This document shows, one piece after another, positions 24,827 through 35,696 of a stretch of DNA of 64,000 nucleotides. A program made the translations under genes and the position numbers. Position 1 is the stretch's first letter. Every line of letters starts with the position of its first letter. The DNA comes from Dugong dugon. Taxonomy: Eukaryota > Chordata > Mammalia > Sirenia > Dugongidae. Where the stretch lies: NCBI GenBank assembly GCA_030035585.1, contig CM057473.1, forward strand, positions 12,326,501 to 12,390,500, in the 5' to 3' direction. The notes below the pieces were generated by a model. It was not told the DNA's origin and searched no databases. It worked only from the letters and a program-made list of their open reading frames with translations.

Positions 24827-24994
24827 GGACCTCTGGTGGCGAAGTGGTTAAGAGCTTCACTGCTAACCAAAATGTCAGCAGTTCAAATCCACCAGCCGCT
24901 CCTTGGAAACTCTATGGGGCAGTTCTCCTCTGTCCTATGGGATCACTTAAAGAGTAGGAATCGCCTCAATGGCAAGGGTTTTTTTGTTTGTTTT
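24827..24994 (+). mobile_element. AfroSINE, short form, with 12-bp target duplication
   Basis: A complete short-form copy (GGACCTCTGGTGGCGAAGTG through GGAATCGCCTCAATGGCAAG plus a T-rich tail). It is flanked by exact copies of ATTCCACATGAA at 24815-24826 and 24995-25006, and is inserted in the minus-strand ERV-L-like pol. Confidence 0.96.
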
Positions 24995-25254
24995 ATTCCA
25001 CATGAATGTAAATTAGCTTTGGCTTTCTTTTGAAATGGGAATTAGAGGGAGAAAATTTTCCAGGTTGTTCACAGAATACTGATGTCCATTAGCGTATTGC
25101 ACAGCTTGAATTGTTAAGAGCGTATTGGTATGACACATTACGGGAGGCATCACTTTATATGGCCCTCTGTAGCCTACAGTTAATTTCCAGGATTCATCAG
25201 CTATCCATAGACAAAGCTAGAAAATTAAATAATGGCTTTTGGGATACTAACAGC

Positions 25255-25925
25255 TGAAAATAAAATATCCTTAAATAAAGCCAAAATTTATAGATGACTT
25301 CCAAATACAATATATTATTTTAAATTAACTGCTTGAGTGGTTTCAGGTACTTCTGAATAACTGCATCTAGAATGCCTCATTCAGTGAAGATGAAGAGAAG
25401 ACTGGCATGACATTCTTTTCTCCAACGACGTAGGTAAGGGGGAAAAAAAGCCATTAAGACATCGCATATATTAGTATAATAATTTCTGGTAGGAATAATG
25501 CAATAGCATGCAAACTTCCATTCATAAATTCCTGCTTTTAGATGTAGTTTAACTTTTAAGACTTCCAGAGTTACAACATCTTATTCTCCTAACTTAGCTG
25601 CATTGCCTTTTAGTTTACAATTACCTAGGTTCATTAGAAGATGAGGTATGAGAGTACAGTGTGCAATACAGTTTCTTTATCACCCTAAAGCCATTTAGCC
25701 CATATCATTGCAAATGTTCCTGGGCCCCTATTGCCATGTGCCAAGAGATCCTGACCAACCCCATCATTCAGGATCACAATTCTCTCCTTTAATTCACACT
25801 GTTTTAACCAGCACTTATTCTGAAGGGGTCAGAGTTTCCATATTTATGTCGGCATCAGATTCTTAAAATTCATCTAGGATAGGAAAAATTCAACGAATCC
25901 ATTCTGGTATTTTTATAATCTCAGG
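25255..25925. other. Unassigned stretch upstream of the ERV-L-like pol
   Basis: This could be further ERV internal sequence, but I could not recognise motifs. Confidence 0.35.
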
Positions 25926-26223
25926 AGCTGAACAGAAAATTTCAAAGGGCGACTGGAGAAGACAAATTAAAGTATAATAGTGAAATGTGCAAAAACCTGG
26001 AGTTAGAAAATCAAAAGGGAAGAACATGCTCAGCATTTCTCAAGCTGAAAGAACTGAAGAAAAATTCAAGACTTGAGTGGAAATATTGAGGGATTCTACA
26101 GGGAAAATGTTAAACAACTCAGGAAATAACAAAGGAATCTGGAAGGTATACAGAGAGTCACTGTACCAAAAAGAGTTGGTTGATGTTCAACCTTTTTAGG
26201 AGGTAGTATATGAGCGGGAACCT

Positions 26224-27559
26224 ATGGTACTGAAGGAAGAGGTCCAAGCTTCACTGAAAGCATTGGTGAGAAACAAAGCTCCAGGAATCAGCGGAATACT
26301 AACTGAGCTGTTTCAACTAACAAATGCAACACTGGAAACACTTACTCGTCTCTGCCAAGAAATCTGGAAGACACCTATCTGGCCAACCCACTGGAAGAGA
26401 TCCGTATTTGTGGCCATTCCAAGGAAAGGTGATCCAAAAGGATGCAGAAAGTATTGAACAATATCATTAATATCCTTGGTAGTGTAGTGCTTAAGAGCTA
26501 TGGCTGCTAACCAAAAGGTCGGCATTTCGAATCCACCAGGAGCTGCTTGGAAACTCTATGGGACAGTTCTACTCCATCCTATTGGGTCACTACGAGTCGG
26601 AATTGACTCAAAGGCAATGAGGTTTTATCATTAATATCACACACAGGTAGAATTTTTCTGAAAAGAGTTCTAAAGTGGTTTCAGTAGTACATCCACAGGG
26701 AACTGCCAGAAATTCAAGCCAGATTCAGAAGAGGACATGGAATGAAGCATATCATTGCTGATGTCAGATGGATCTTGACTGAAAGGAGAGAACACCAGAA
26801 ATATATTTACCTGTGTTTTATTGACTATGCAGAGGCATTCGACTATGTAGACCATAACAAATTATGGATAATATTGCAAAGAATGAGAATTCCCGAATAC
26901 TTAATTGTGCTCATAAGGAAACTGAACATAGACCAAGAGGCAGTCGTTTGAACAAACCAGTATATACTGTGTGATTTAAAGTCAGGAAAGGTGTGTGTTT
27001 CAGTTGTATCATTTCGCCATACTTATTCAGTCTGTAGGCTAAGCAAATAATCCAAGAAGCTGGACTATATGAAGAAGAACATGGCATCAGGATTGGAGGA
27101 AGACTCACTAACAGCCTGTGATATGCAGATTACACAACCTTGCTTACTGAAAGAAATGAGGACTTGAAGCACTTATTGATGAAGATCAAAGACCACAGCC
27201 TTCGGTATGGATTATACCTTACCATAAAGAAAACAAAATATCTTCACAACTGGACCAATAAGCAACATCAAGATAAACGGAGAAATGATGTGAAGTTGTC
27301 AAGAATTTCATTTAACTTGAATCCACAGTCAATGCTCATGGAAGAAATACTCAGGAAATCAAAGGAGGCATTGCATTGGGCAAATCTGCTGCCAAAAATC
27401 CTCTTTAAAATGTTAAAAAGCAAATATGTCACCTTGAAGACTAGGGTGCACCTGACCCAAGCCATGGTGTTTGCAATTGCCTCATATGCATGCAAAAGCT
27501 GGGCGGTTAATAAAGAAGACCGAAGAAGAATTGATGCCTTCAAACTATGGCATGGTTGA
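26224..27559 (+). pseudogene. Broken RTE reverse transcriptase ORF
   Basis: RT pieces are visible in different frames. At 26224-26457, KNKAPGIS-type residues (here RNKAPGISGILTELFQ) and WKRSVFVAIPRKG are seen. At 26742-26951, CFIDYAEAFDYVDHNKLW is motif A with its catalytic Asp. Near 27127-27138 the motif-C codons read YADY instead of YADD, so a catalytic aspartate is lost. At 27140-27559 the C-terminal segment runs to SWAVNKEDRRRIDAF. A SINE insertion, frameshifts and stops add to the damage. Confidence 0.88.
26475..26625 (+). mobile_element. AfroSINE inserted in the RTE copy
   Basis: Short form, with its first few bases lost (begins CTTGGTAGTGTAGTGC). It is flanked by exact 13-bp repeats TATCATTAATATC at 26462-26474 and 26626-26638. 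The duplicated bases belong to the RTE sequence, proving insertion after the RTE copy had settled. Confidence 0.96.
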
Positions 27560-27972
27560 AGTATATTCAATATACTATGGACTGCCAGAAGAATAAACAA
27601 AATTGCCTTGAAAGAAGTACAGCCAGAATGCTCCTTAGAAGCAAGCATGGAAAGACTTCATCTCTCATAATTTGGACATGTTATCAGGAGAAACCAGTCC
27701 CTGGAGAAGGACATCATGCTTGGTAAAGTAAATGGTCAGCAAAAAAGAGGAAGACCCTCAACAAGATGGATTGATACAGTGGCTGCAACAATGGGCTCAA
27801 GTATAACAACATTTGTGAGAATGGCACACTGTTTTGTTCTGTTGTACATATGGCAGCTATGAGTCAGAACTGCCTCCACGGCACCTAACAACAGCAACAA
27901 CAACGAAGAGTCGATGGACCAGTCAGACCACTTAATTTTTTATTGTTATCCATTAACATCTTCATAGGTACT

Positions 27973-28381
27973 TGTTATGAATAGAGTATGCCTCCAAAAA
28001 ATATATGCTGTAAATCTTAATCTTTAGGCCTGTGATTATAATCTTGTTTGGGAATAGGTTGCCTTTGTTATGTTAATAAGGCAAGGTTAGTGTAGGGTGT
28101 ATCTTGAGTCAATCTCTTTTGAGATATAAAGGAGATTAAACAAGTGATCAGAAGACAGATGGGAGAAGAAAGATGCCAAGCCACATGAAGCCTGCCCAGG
28201 AACAGAAACTCAGAGGAGACAAGGACCTTCCTCCAGAGCCAACAAATTGAAAGACTTCCCCTAGATTAGGCACCTTGAATTCAGACTTCTAGCAGCCTAA
28301 ACTGTGAGAAAGTAAATTTCTGTTTGTTAAAGCCACCCACTTGTGGTAATTTTGTTATAGCAGCACTAGATAACTAAGACA
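27973..28381 (-). mobile_element. MaLR-type solo LTR, minus orientation
   Basis: The plus strand starts TGTTATGAATAGAGTATGCC and ends TAGATAACTAAGACA. The reverse reading begins TGTCTTAGTTATCTAGTGCT and ends CA. Exact 5-bp duplications GTACT flank it (27968-27972 and 28382-28386), as expected for ERV-L/MaLR integration. There is no internal region, so it is a solo LTR. The same family recurs at 35991, 44513, 55218 and 63388. Confidence 0.85.
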
Positions 28382-28586
28382 GTACTCCATGTCTCTCGTT
28401 CTCTTTTATTTCATTTTAAGTGAACTGTATGAACACTCCCGCTGATTTAATTGTAATGAGGATCTTCATTCTTTCAATCTTATTGTGTTCTCTCTTCTAA
28501 GTTATTTTAAATATTCTCCCATCATTCGATCTTATTTGGGGAATCTGAGGTAGCAGATCAATAATAGCTTCCCTCACTTTGCCCTG

Positions 28587-28725
28587 GAGCCCTGGTGGCA
28601 CAGTGTTAAGCATTCAGCTGCTAACCAAAAGGTCAGCAGTTCGAATCCCCTAGCCACTCCTAGGAAACACTATGGGGCAGTTCTACTTTGTCCTATAAGG
28701 TTGCCACCTAAGGACTCGAAGTAGA
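28587..28725 (+). mobile_element. AfroSINE, short form
   Basis: Head GGAGCCCTGGTGGCACAGTG, B-box region GGTCAGCAGTTCGAATCCCC, body CTATGGGGCAGTTCTACTTT. The 3' end is diverged after AAGGTTGCCACC. Confidence 0.92.
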
Positions 28726-28729
28726 TAGA

Positions 28730-29283
28730 GTTCCTTTTATCAGATCATCAAACACACTTCACCAGAGGCATAAAATTAGGGGATACTTTAGTATCATCAT
28801 AAAACTAATCCTAATTTTCTTGCTTTCTCAGCATTGTTGCAGCTTCAGAAGAAATATTCCAATTAGTATCAAAGGGTGATGTGTCTTCCTGACTCCTGTT
28901 TGGAAACCTCTCTCTGCATTTTAAATAGAGGATAACTGGCAGTCTTGGACTTGTTTTTTTTTCCTTCAAACAGAAGAAATGAAAGAAATACAAATGATGA
29001 AATGAATTTTGGATTCAAAGTATCAAATCTAAATATATAAACATCAAATGTAAACAACTTAATGATAAAACATAAAAGAACTAGTTTGTGTGAAATATGT
29101 ATTGGCCTGGTTAAGAAATACATATATGCTTCTTTCTTTCTTTTTCTTGTTTGATTTATTATTTACATAAGTGAGAAGGTAGCAACATGTTCATCTTGGA
29201 AGTCACTCAATTGTCCTAGAAAACTTTAGCAAATAATATCAGTTATAAGTAAAATACTTACAATTGCCTTCGTTATTAACGTA
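28730..29283. other. Unassigned stretch
   Basis: AT-rich; nothing recognised. Confidence 0.5.
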
Positions 29284-30169
29284 CAAGTAGTCCTCAACTT
29301 GGGACGGGGTTCCACTCCTATGACGCTGTAGTAAGTTGGTTGTGACATAAGTTGAATATCTCATTTTATTTTATTTTTTTTTAGTTTTCTTTTTTATCAG
29401 TATCTTTACAAGTATGATCTTTGTTTTGGGGTGTTGGAAACATTACATATAAACTTACAGATATGATGACATCAGCAAATTGCACACTGCAACATTGTAC
29501 GTAGTACATATTACTGTCTTAGGCTGGGTTCTCTAGGGAAGGAAAACCATCGAAGGATATATATATATATACACAGAGAGAGAGATTTATGTCAAGGAAA
29601 TGGCTCATACAGTTGAAGAGACTGGAAACCCTCAAGTCTGTGGGTCAGGCTGGAGGCTTCTCCTGACTCACGTAGCTGCAGGTGGGAGCTGGCAAACCCC
29701 AGAATGGCAGGTCAGACAGCAGACCACTGGCTCACAGGTTGTAGAGGCTAAGGAAAACCAATATTAGCAGGTAAGCTGCTAGCTCAAGTCGCAAGAACCA
29801 GAAGTCAGATAAAGAGCCAGATGCAGTACCCAGAGCAAGTAAAAGCCAGCAAGCTTTGCCAAAAAGTCTACATGTATTGGATGCAGCCCACACCCCCAAG
29901 GAAGCTCCCTTTCAACTAATTGGCTGCTCATAGCAGATCTTATCATGGAGGTGATTGCATTATATCAGATCTCATTACGGAAGTGATTACATCATTGCAT
30001 AGCTGCCAAACTATGTCTTAACTGCCAAACCACAGAGAATCATGGCCCAGCCAAGTTGACACAAAACCTTAACCATTACAGTAAAGATAAGGTGTCCCAA
30101 AAAAAAAAAAAAAAATCATAATTGTGTTTTGTTGTAACTCGAATACATCGTTAAGTCAAGCACTACCTG
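29284..30169. mobile_element. pogo/Tigger-like DNA transposon fragment, split by an LTR
   Basis: The left end CAAGTAGTCCTCAACTTG and the reverse complement of the right end, CAGGTAGTGCTTGACTT, are imperfect inverted repeats. TA precedes the left end (29282-29283); the right flank is TG, a likely decayed TA. Tc1/mariner/pogo elements duplicate TA. About 320 bp remain after excluding the LTR at 29515-30080, too short for a transposase, so it was non-autonomous. Confidence 0.5.
29515..30080 (+). mobile_element. MaLR-like LTR inserted in the pogo-like element
   Basis: Begins TGTCTTAGGCTGGGTTCTCT, has a (TA)n(GA)n tract at about 29558-29585 and GCCCAGCCAAGTTGACACAA near the end, and ends CCATTACA. 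It differs from the TGTCTTAGTTATC family but shares the head and tail style. ATTAC occurs both just before the element and just inside its right end, so the exact target duplication is uncertain. Confidence 0.6.
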
Positions 30170-30171
30170 TG

Positions 30172-31480
30172 CATTTTCTAGTTCCTTGTTTGGAGTTTTA
30201 AAATGTAGTGCCTTTTTTATTCTCCCCCGGCTAACACAGTTTACAAATATTCAAAGTAGTGTGGTTTGTGTATGTCTGTTATTAAGAAAATATTTGCTTT
30301 CTCAAGTCAGTTTTCCAATAAGCAGATGTATCTTGTATCATATTTACAACATCATTGCTATCAATACAGCAGCGCTTGGAATTCTTCAATAGAAAAGTTT
30401 TATCAATAAAGTATCTTTTTTCTTTCCCACTGTGAGAGTTTTGGGAACGCCATGAAGATACTGCCTTCAGGTAGGCTATGAGGATCTATTACCTGTTACT
30501 GAAATTATCTAGACCAGTACTAATTCACCAACTATTTCTATTTCTCTGCAACAAGAGAATATTTATAATGAATTTTAAAGCCAAGGCCCTTTGAACTGGA
30601 AAGCTTTCATTTAACCTCTGATTAACTCTCAATTTTGCTAGACATATGGGAAATAGTGAAAAGAAAGAATAATTTTATCAGTTTCTCCTTGGACATGATC
30701 AATACACGTAATATCATTTAGTATATAGCTTTCACAGGAAAAAATAGTCTCATATATTTGATACTTAACTTACTTGCTATGTGATTAATAAAGCAAGTCA
30801 TTTACAATTAGCATATCATTTAAGATGTCTTCAACACGTCAATCCATCTTTCCTTCTTTTGCTCCTTTGCTCCTTCCTTGCTTTGTTTGTTTTATAGACT
30901 CTTAAAAGGCCATGCTACTTTAATTGTTTTAATGTATTCTGTAAATGACTTTGCTGTATTGCAGACAGGAGCTTAGACATTTTTAATTACTGCATAATAT
31001 ATCATATTTACTCCAGATTTAAATAAGTATTTTAAATTAGTTTAGAATAAATCCATTCCTGAGTCTAGCCATTGAACACTATTTTTAACTAAATGACATT
31101 TCCTAAGTCACAGGAGATTTTGTGTGCAAGCCACCAGCCTCCCATTTATTTTCCAAGGACACTTATGAACTCTCCTGGGTACTGATTATAGTAGAACAGG
31201 AGGTACTGGAGAAATTGCTAATTTACATTGCCCGAATTTTGTGAACCCTGCATATTTTCTCTCGGTGGAGTTCTGAAAAACTGAAGCAGTACTTCTCACA
31301 GCGAGGAGTTTCTTTTTTTCCAGGTCGGCATTTTGACGAATAGCATGGACAACTAAATGCCTACAGTATTCTCTCAGGTTCAATTCTTGTTATACCAGTG
31401 AGTAGAGATAAGGACAGAAATGACGTGTCAGTAATTTGTACTATAAGCCGTGAGCAGTGTGAGGTAAAAATAAACCTTTT
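30172..31480. other. Unassigned stretch
   Basis: About 1.3 kb. A pyrimidine tract ending in CAG at 31310-31322 resembles a splice acceptor, but no supporting exon is visible. A T run lies near 31478-31495. Confidence 0.45.
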
Positions 31481-31499
31481 TTTTTTCTTTTTTTTTAAG

Positions 31500-32235
31500 A
31501 GATCTGTTGCGTATGTGGAGGGTTTACAGTGAGAAGCCAAAGGATACGATCTCGGAGATGGTAGCTATCCCTCAGGAGACTTATAATAGAAGGTCTCACC
31601 ATCTCTTCACCTTTTGAAACATTGAAGATAGTCAGGTAGTTTGATTATTTGTAGGAATAAGAAGAGGTAGAATGTGAGTATACGAATTTGCAGCACTTTT
31701 GAAATGCATCTGGGGAGCAGTTTAGGCCCTTTTTGGGACTCTGTAGGCATTTTTCAGTTTACTGTGCTAAGAAACAGGTTTGCATAGAGACAGGGAGTCA
31801 CTGATGGAGGTTTGCATACACGGGCTTATCAAGGTATGTTCCTGACCCCCATGCCTGAGAAGGATTGGGCCACTGTGATAGTTTCATTTATGTTTGGTCA
31901 CCTTTCAACCTTCATTGGCATAAACTGATATACCTTATAAGGAGACTGTAGTTCAAGGTACTATGAATCTCATCTCATACTATTGATTTCATGCAGTTTT
32001 CAAATTGTGTTTTTGAAAATAGGAACTCAGTGGAAAGCAGAAATTTTAAGTGCTCTGATATCTCCCTTATAGGAAGGGAAATTAGGCAGGTAAGTCCCTA
32101 AAGTCAGTTTTGAGGGCATATCCCAGATAGTCTTGAAGTCAATGACAGGAAATTCAGGTTTTATTCACTGGCTGTGGGGAGCCTAGAATATTATTAAGGG
32201 GAGTGATATTAAATACTTGACCTAGGAAGTTTAAA
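31500..32235. other. Probably ancient repeat-derived stretch
   Basis: The part at 32050-32220 (GGGGAGTGATATTAAATAC and nearby) resembles the old LINE-type repeat seen at 40870 and 47485. The rest is unassigned. Confidence 0.3.
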
Positions 32236-32237
32236 CA

Positions 32238-32319
32238 ATTAGCATGGCCAAGCAGTCTAAGGCACTGGATTAAGGCTCCAGTCTCTGTGGGGGCTTGAGT
32301 TCGAATCCCACTGCAGCCA
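32238..32319 (+). pseudogene. tRNA-Leu(AAG)-like relic
   Basis: 82 nt laid out like a type II leucine tRNA: D-arm region TGGCCAAGCAGTCTAAGGC, anticodon loop TGGATTAAGGCTCCA with anticodon AAG, a long variable arm, the T loop TTCGAAT and a terminal CCA in the sequence. Several acceptor-stem pairs no longer match (ATTAGCA against TGCAGCC), and the T stem has two mismatches (TTGAG against CCCAC). This makes a working tRNA unlikely. It lies 8-10 bp upstream of an AfroSINE head. It could be a retro-pseudogene or an old gene copy. Confidence 0.75.
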
Positions 32320-32328
32320 ATTCTATTA

Positions 32329-32480
32329 GGAAACCCTGATGGTGTAGTAGTTAAGAGCTATAGCTGCTAACCAAAACGTTGGCAGTTTGAATCCACCAAG
32401 TGCTCCTTGGAAACCCTATAGGGTCTCTATGAGTCAGAATCAACTTGACGGCAAAGGGTTTGGTTTCGGTTTATGATGCG
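32329..32480 (+). mobile_element. AfroSINE, short form
   Basis: AGGAAACCCTGATGGTGTAG, TGCTAACCAAAACGTTGGC and GTCAGAATCAACTTGACGGC, followed by a GGTTTGG-type tail. The middle ATGGGGCAGTTCTACTC block is deleted. Confidence 0.9.
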
Positions 32481-32677
32481 GTGGATTTGGGATATATAGG
32501 TGACAAGGCAGGTCAGTTACGAGTCATGTCAGTTGTCAAAGCTTTACCAAAAGTCAAGCTTTCAGAACTCTGTTCCCAGGTGTGAGCAGGGGTTTAGACT
32601 CAGGAGAATAATGTCAAAACAAACAAACACACCCTAAATACTTGATGGACTTACTCTACTTGAGACTTGGAGGCCAA

Positions 32678-32840
32678 AATCAAACAAACCGGTTGCTGTC
32701 TAGTAGATTCCGACTCATAGCAACCCTATAGGACAGAGTAGAGCTGTCCCATAGGATTTCCAAGGAGTGGCTGGGGGATTCCAAAGGCCAGTCTTCTGGT
32801 TAGAAGCTGAGCTCTGAACCACTGTGCCACCAGGGATCTG
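32678..32840 (-). mobile_element. AfroSINE, short form, minus strand
   Basis: Plus strand: AAACCGGTTGCTGTCTAGTA, GGACAGAGTAGAGCTGTCCC, GAACCACTGTGCCACCAGGG. Confidence 0.93.
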
Positions 32841-33179
32841 AAGCTTGGAGGAAGAAGCCTTAAATCCCATTGCCACTCTGACAAGAAGATATCAATAAAT
32901 ACCGGGGAAAAAATGGTAACAAATCTTTACACATGGCTACAACATCTCCTTTGGGAGACTGGGGCATGGCAGAAGTCTGTTTAAGGGTTTCATAGCAGAA
33001 ACATTCCAACATTTACCAGAAGAGTGACTTAACCTGACTCCTCTTGATTCACCACTGTTAACGAAACTTGGTGCCCTCTCAGGCATAGTCTAGAGATTTT
33101 ACGTTAGTTCAGATCACAATATTCATTCACAGTACAACTTCTTACCAGCCCAATTTCTATTGCTGTTTCCAACCACCTG

Positions 33180-33642
33180 AAGAACATGTGAATATGTTAC
33201 CTTACATGGCAAAAAGAACTTTGCAGATATTATTATGTTGAGGATTTTGAGACTGAAGATTATTCTGGATTAGCCAGATGGGTCCAGTGAATTACAAGGG
33301 CCCTTGTAAAAGAAAGGTGGGGTGGTCAGTGTCAGAAGGATACAAGAGGACAGAAACAGAAGTCAGACAGAGAGAAAGAGCTGGAGACAGATTTGAAAAT
33401 GTGACTCTATTGACTTTGAAGATGGAGGAAGGGGTCATTAGCCAAGGAATGTAGGCAATGTGTAGAAGCTGGAAAAGGCAAGGAAATAAACTCTCCTTTA
33501 GAACCTTCTGAAAAAATTAAATTCTGCTGACATTGATCTTAGGACTTCTGACCCTTCAAATTGTAAAATAATAAATTATTGTTGTTTTAAGACACTAACT
33601 TTGTGGTAATTTGTTACAGCAGCAGTAGAAAGCTGTTTCAAC
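33180..33642 (-). mobile_element. MLT1-like (MaLR) LTR, minus orientation
   Basis: The plus strand shows GTGAATATGTTACCTTACAT, AACTTTGCAGATATTATTAT, GAAGATGGAGGAAGGGGTCA and GTGGTAATTTGTTACAGCAG in the order of the reverse complement of an MLT1-type LTR. The TGT...CA termini are diverged, so it is older than the 27973 and 44513 copies. Confidence 0.65.
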
Positions 33643-33644
33643 TA

Positions 33645-34385
33645 GGCAGCAAATTCTATGGGCCATCAGATTGCTCCATATTGAATGCTTAGAATCAGGA
33701 TCTCTTTCCTTCCTCCCCCAAACAGTGCAGCACTAGTCCAGGAGGAGATGCATGGCTACAGCCTAATTTGGGGTCAGTGAAAAAGGAAAAGAAGTTGTTG
33801 TTTTTTTTTTTCTTAATTTGAAGAATACTTCAGAGATTGAATTGACGGAACTAGTGAAAGGATGCATCTAGAGCATTAGTTTTTAAACTCTTTTTTGTGA
33901 CAAAGCTGGCAATCTTCTCCTGAGAAAAATTTATGAACTCATAAACTTTGGCTACAACTGTACAGTGTTCACAGACGCTTAGGCTAGGGGTCAAATTTGT
34001 AGACGAAATTTATGCATCCTGAGGGATGACTCGGAAGGTCTTTAAAATTTCTTCCTATTCCACAATTCTACTCTGGTTATGAAACATTAGCATTAAAATA
34101 CTGATAGAGCTATTGACAGATATAAGGAAGGCAAGAAGAGAAGGTGACATATTTCTGGAGCAAAAGGTGAAGGAGATGGGTAGATGTGCAGTAAACTTTT
34201 TTTTTTTTAAACATGGTTAATCTGATGTGCTGACAGAGAATTCATGAAGAGATATTGACAAGATCATTGAAAACAAAGATGTGGTGTTTGGGAAAGTGTT
34301 TAGGGCTGTAGATAATATTTGTGGGTATTAATTAACAACAGTTTGGGAGTAGTTGAAATATCTATCACAAAAAGTACTGTGAGAA
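33645..34385. other. Unassigned stretch
   Basis: Contains T runs near 33800 and 34198. Nothing else recognised. Confidence 0.5.
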
Positions 34386-34389
34386 AGTA

Positions 34390-34600
34390 TAGACCACCTG
34401 TTGCCCTCAAGTAAATTCCAACTCATGGTGACCGCATATGGTTCAGGTAGAACTGTGCTACATAGGGTTTCCAATGGCTGATTTTTTGGAAGAAGATTGC
34501 CAGACCATTCTTTCGAGGGGCCTCTGATCGGACTCGAACCTCCAACCTTTTGCTTGGCAGCTGAGCATGTTAACCATCTGCACAACTCAGAGCCTGCGAA
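34390..34600 (-). mobile_element. AfroSINE, long form, minus strand
   Basis: Plus strand: CACCTGTTGCCCTCAAGTAA, TGCTACATAGGGTTTCCAAT, a block with AAGAAGATTGCCAGACC, and GGACTCGAACCTCCAACCTT. Antisense frames of 105 and 76 codons only cross the SINE. Confidence 0.9.
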
Positions 34601-34604
34601 AAAT

Positions 34605-35480
34605 CTAGACAGAGGGGTAAGAATTATGGAGAATGCCCATTTCATATTTACATATCTAGGAGACTGTGTAGAAACAGAGGGAAAGTGGAATTCAGGATGG
34701 AAGATTTTGAGTAATAGGCCATGCTAAGCAATTTCACTTTTATCATATTGCTATTGAAGGGTCCATGGAGGTTGTACTCTGGAAAATGAAATCATCAAGT
34801 TTAATTTTTATATAGATAACTTTGGCATTGTGTAAAGGATGGACTGAATTGGGAGAGAGAAATTGATGTTATGGAAGACCAGAAAGAGAATAAATAATGG
34901 AAAAATATTTAGAATCTAAAAAGCCTACTATAAAAGCTAACTTAAAACATTCTTTTTTTTTAGAAAAACATTCTCCTTTTTTTAGTGATAAATGAAGCAT
35001 TTTTGAAAAACATGGTTTTGTTTTATTTTTGGAAATGTTAACCACATATAATCTGTTTACAGAATTCAGGAAAGTGGGTTGCAATAAAAGTCAACATAAC
35101 ACAAAATGATGGAAGATGTTTTGCATGAAAAGAATAGACAGACATGGAGAAATTAAAGAAACAAAAATCTTAGGATTTCTAAGGAAAAAAAAGGTGGTCT
35201 TTTTGTTTAAATATCCTTGGTAAGAAAAAGACAAAGAAAACTATTCTCCATGCTTGAGAACATGACAGTAGGAAGAATAGGCTTCTAAAAAGAGTTTTCC
35301 TTGAGGTTCCATAACTTATGACCAATTCACAAACATCTAAGTGTTTGCTAACTTAACGTACAACTTGTTGAATGTTCTTTACGGCAGAAATGTTGATACT
35401 CTAAATACAAATACAAATTAAAATAATAATAATAATAATTTCCCTGGTGCAAAACTGAAAGACTCCTCACCAACAGTTTG
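34605..35480. other. Unassigned stretch
   Basis: An (AAT)n run lies at 35421-35440. Nothing else recognised. Confidence 0.5.
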
Positions 35481-35484
35481 CTGT

Positions 35485-35696
35485 TATTGTTGGTTGTCAT
35501 CAAATCAGTTCCAATTCATTGTGACCCCATGTGTTACAGAGTAAGACTGCACTATAGGGTTTTATTGGCTATAATCTTAATGAAAGCAGATCTCTAAGAC
35601 TATCTTATGCAGTACCTCTGGATGGGTTCAAACCACCTATTCCTTAGGTTAGCATCTAGTGCAAATCATTTGTGGTACCCAGCGACCTCCATTGAC
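35485..35696 (-). mobile_element. AfroSINE, long form, minus strand
   Basis: Plus strand: GTTGTCATCAAATCAGTTCC, CACTATAGGGTTTTATTGGC, GGATGGGTTCAAACCACCTA, GTACCCAGCGACC. Confidence 0.87.

Larger units (their letters stand above)
23560..25250 (-). pseudogene. ERV-L-like pol remnant (RT to RNase H), minus strand
   Basis: Read on the minus strand from 25250 down, short conserved blocks appear in the order expected for an ERV-L/MaLR-related retroviral pol. An N-terminal reverse transcriptase block is at about 25200-25030. A catalytic-motif region is at 24687-24698, where the usual Tyr of Y-x-D-D is His (visible residues HTDD). A connection region lies at about 24060-23880. A block containing AEWAYPLDQF (23625-23843) leads toward RNase H. 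Many stops and frameshifts are present, and two SINEs (24245-24405 and 24827-24994) interrupt it. An intact pol would make reverse transcriptase and integrase; this copy is dead. The family call rests on motif order, not alignment. Confidence 0.6.
25928..27905 (+). mobile_element. RTE-clade LINE, plus strand, split by a SINE
   Basis: About 1.8 kb of RTE sequence, excluding a SINE at 26475-26625. It starts in the linker before the reverse transcriptase (GAGCTGAACAGAAAATTTCA) and covers RT and the 3' region. It ends GCTATGAGTCAGAACTGCCT and a CACCTAACAACAGCAAC tail. 5'-truncated as usual. Confidence 0.94.

Noticed and set aside
27268..27648. 126-codon minus-strand ORF
   Set aside because: It is the shadow of the RTE reverse transcriptase on the plus strand. 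Similar shadow frames occur at 11399-11581 and 43478-43791.
29510..30079. ATTAC as the target duplication of the 29515 LTR
   Set aside because: The right-hand copy lies inside the expected CA-ending LTR terminus, so the match may be chance.
31305..31345. Splice-acceptor-like pyrimidine tract ending in CAG
   Set aside because: No open frame, donor site or conserved coding pattern follows. Such tracts are common in AT-rich DNA.
32238..32319. Functional tRNA-Leu gene
   Set aside because: Several acceptor-stem and T-stem pairs are broken, so it is listed as a relic.
34328..34645. 105-codon minus-strand ORF
   Set aside because: Most of it is AfroSINE sequence.
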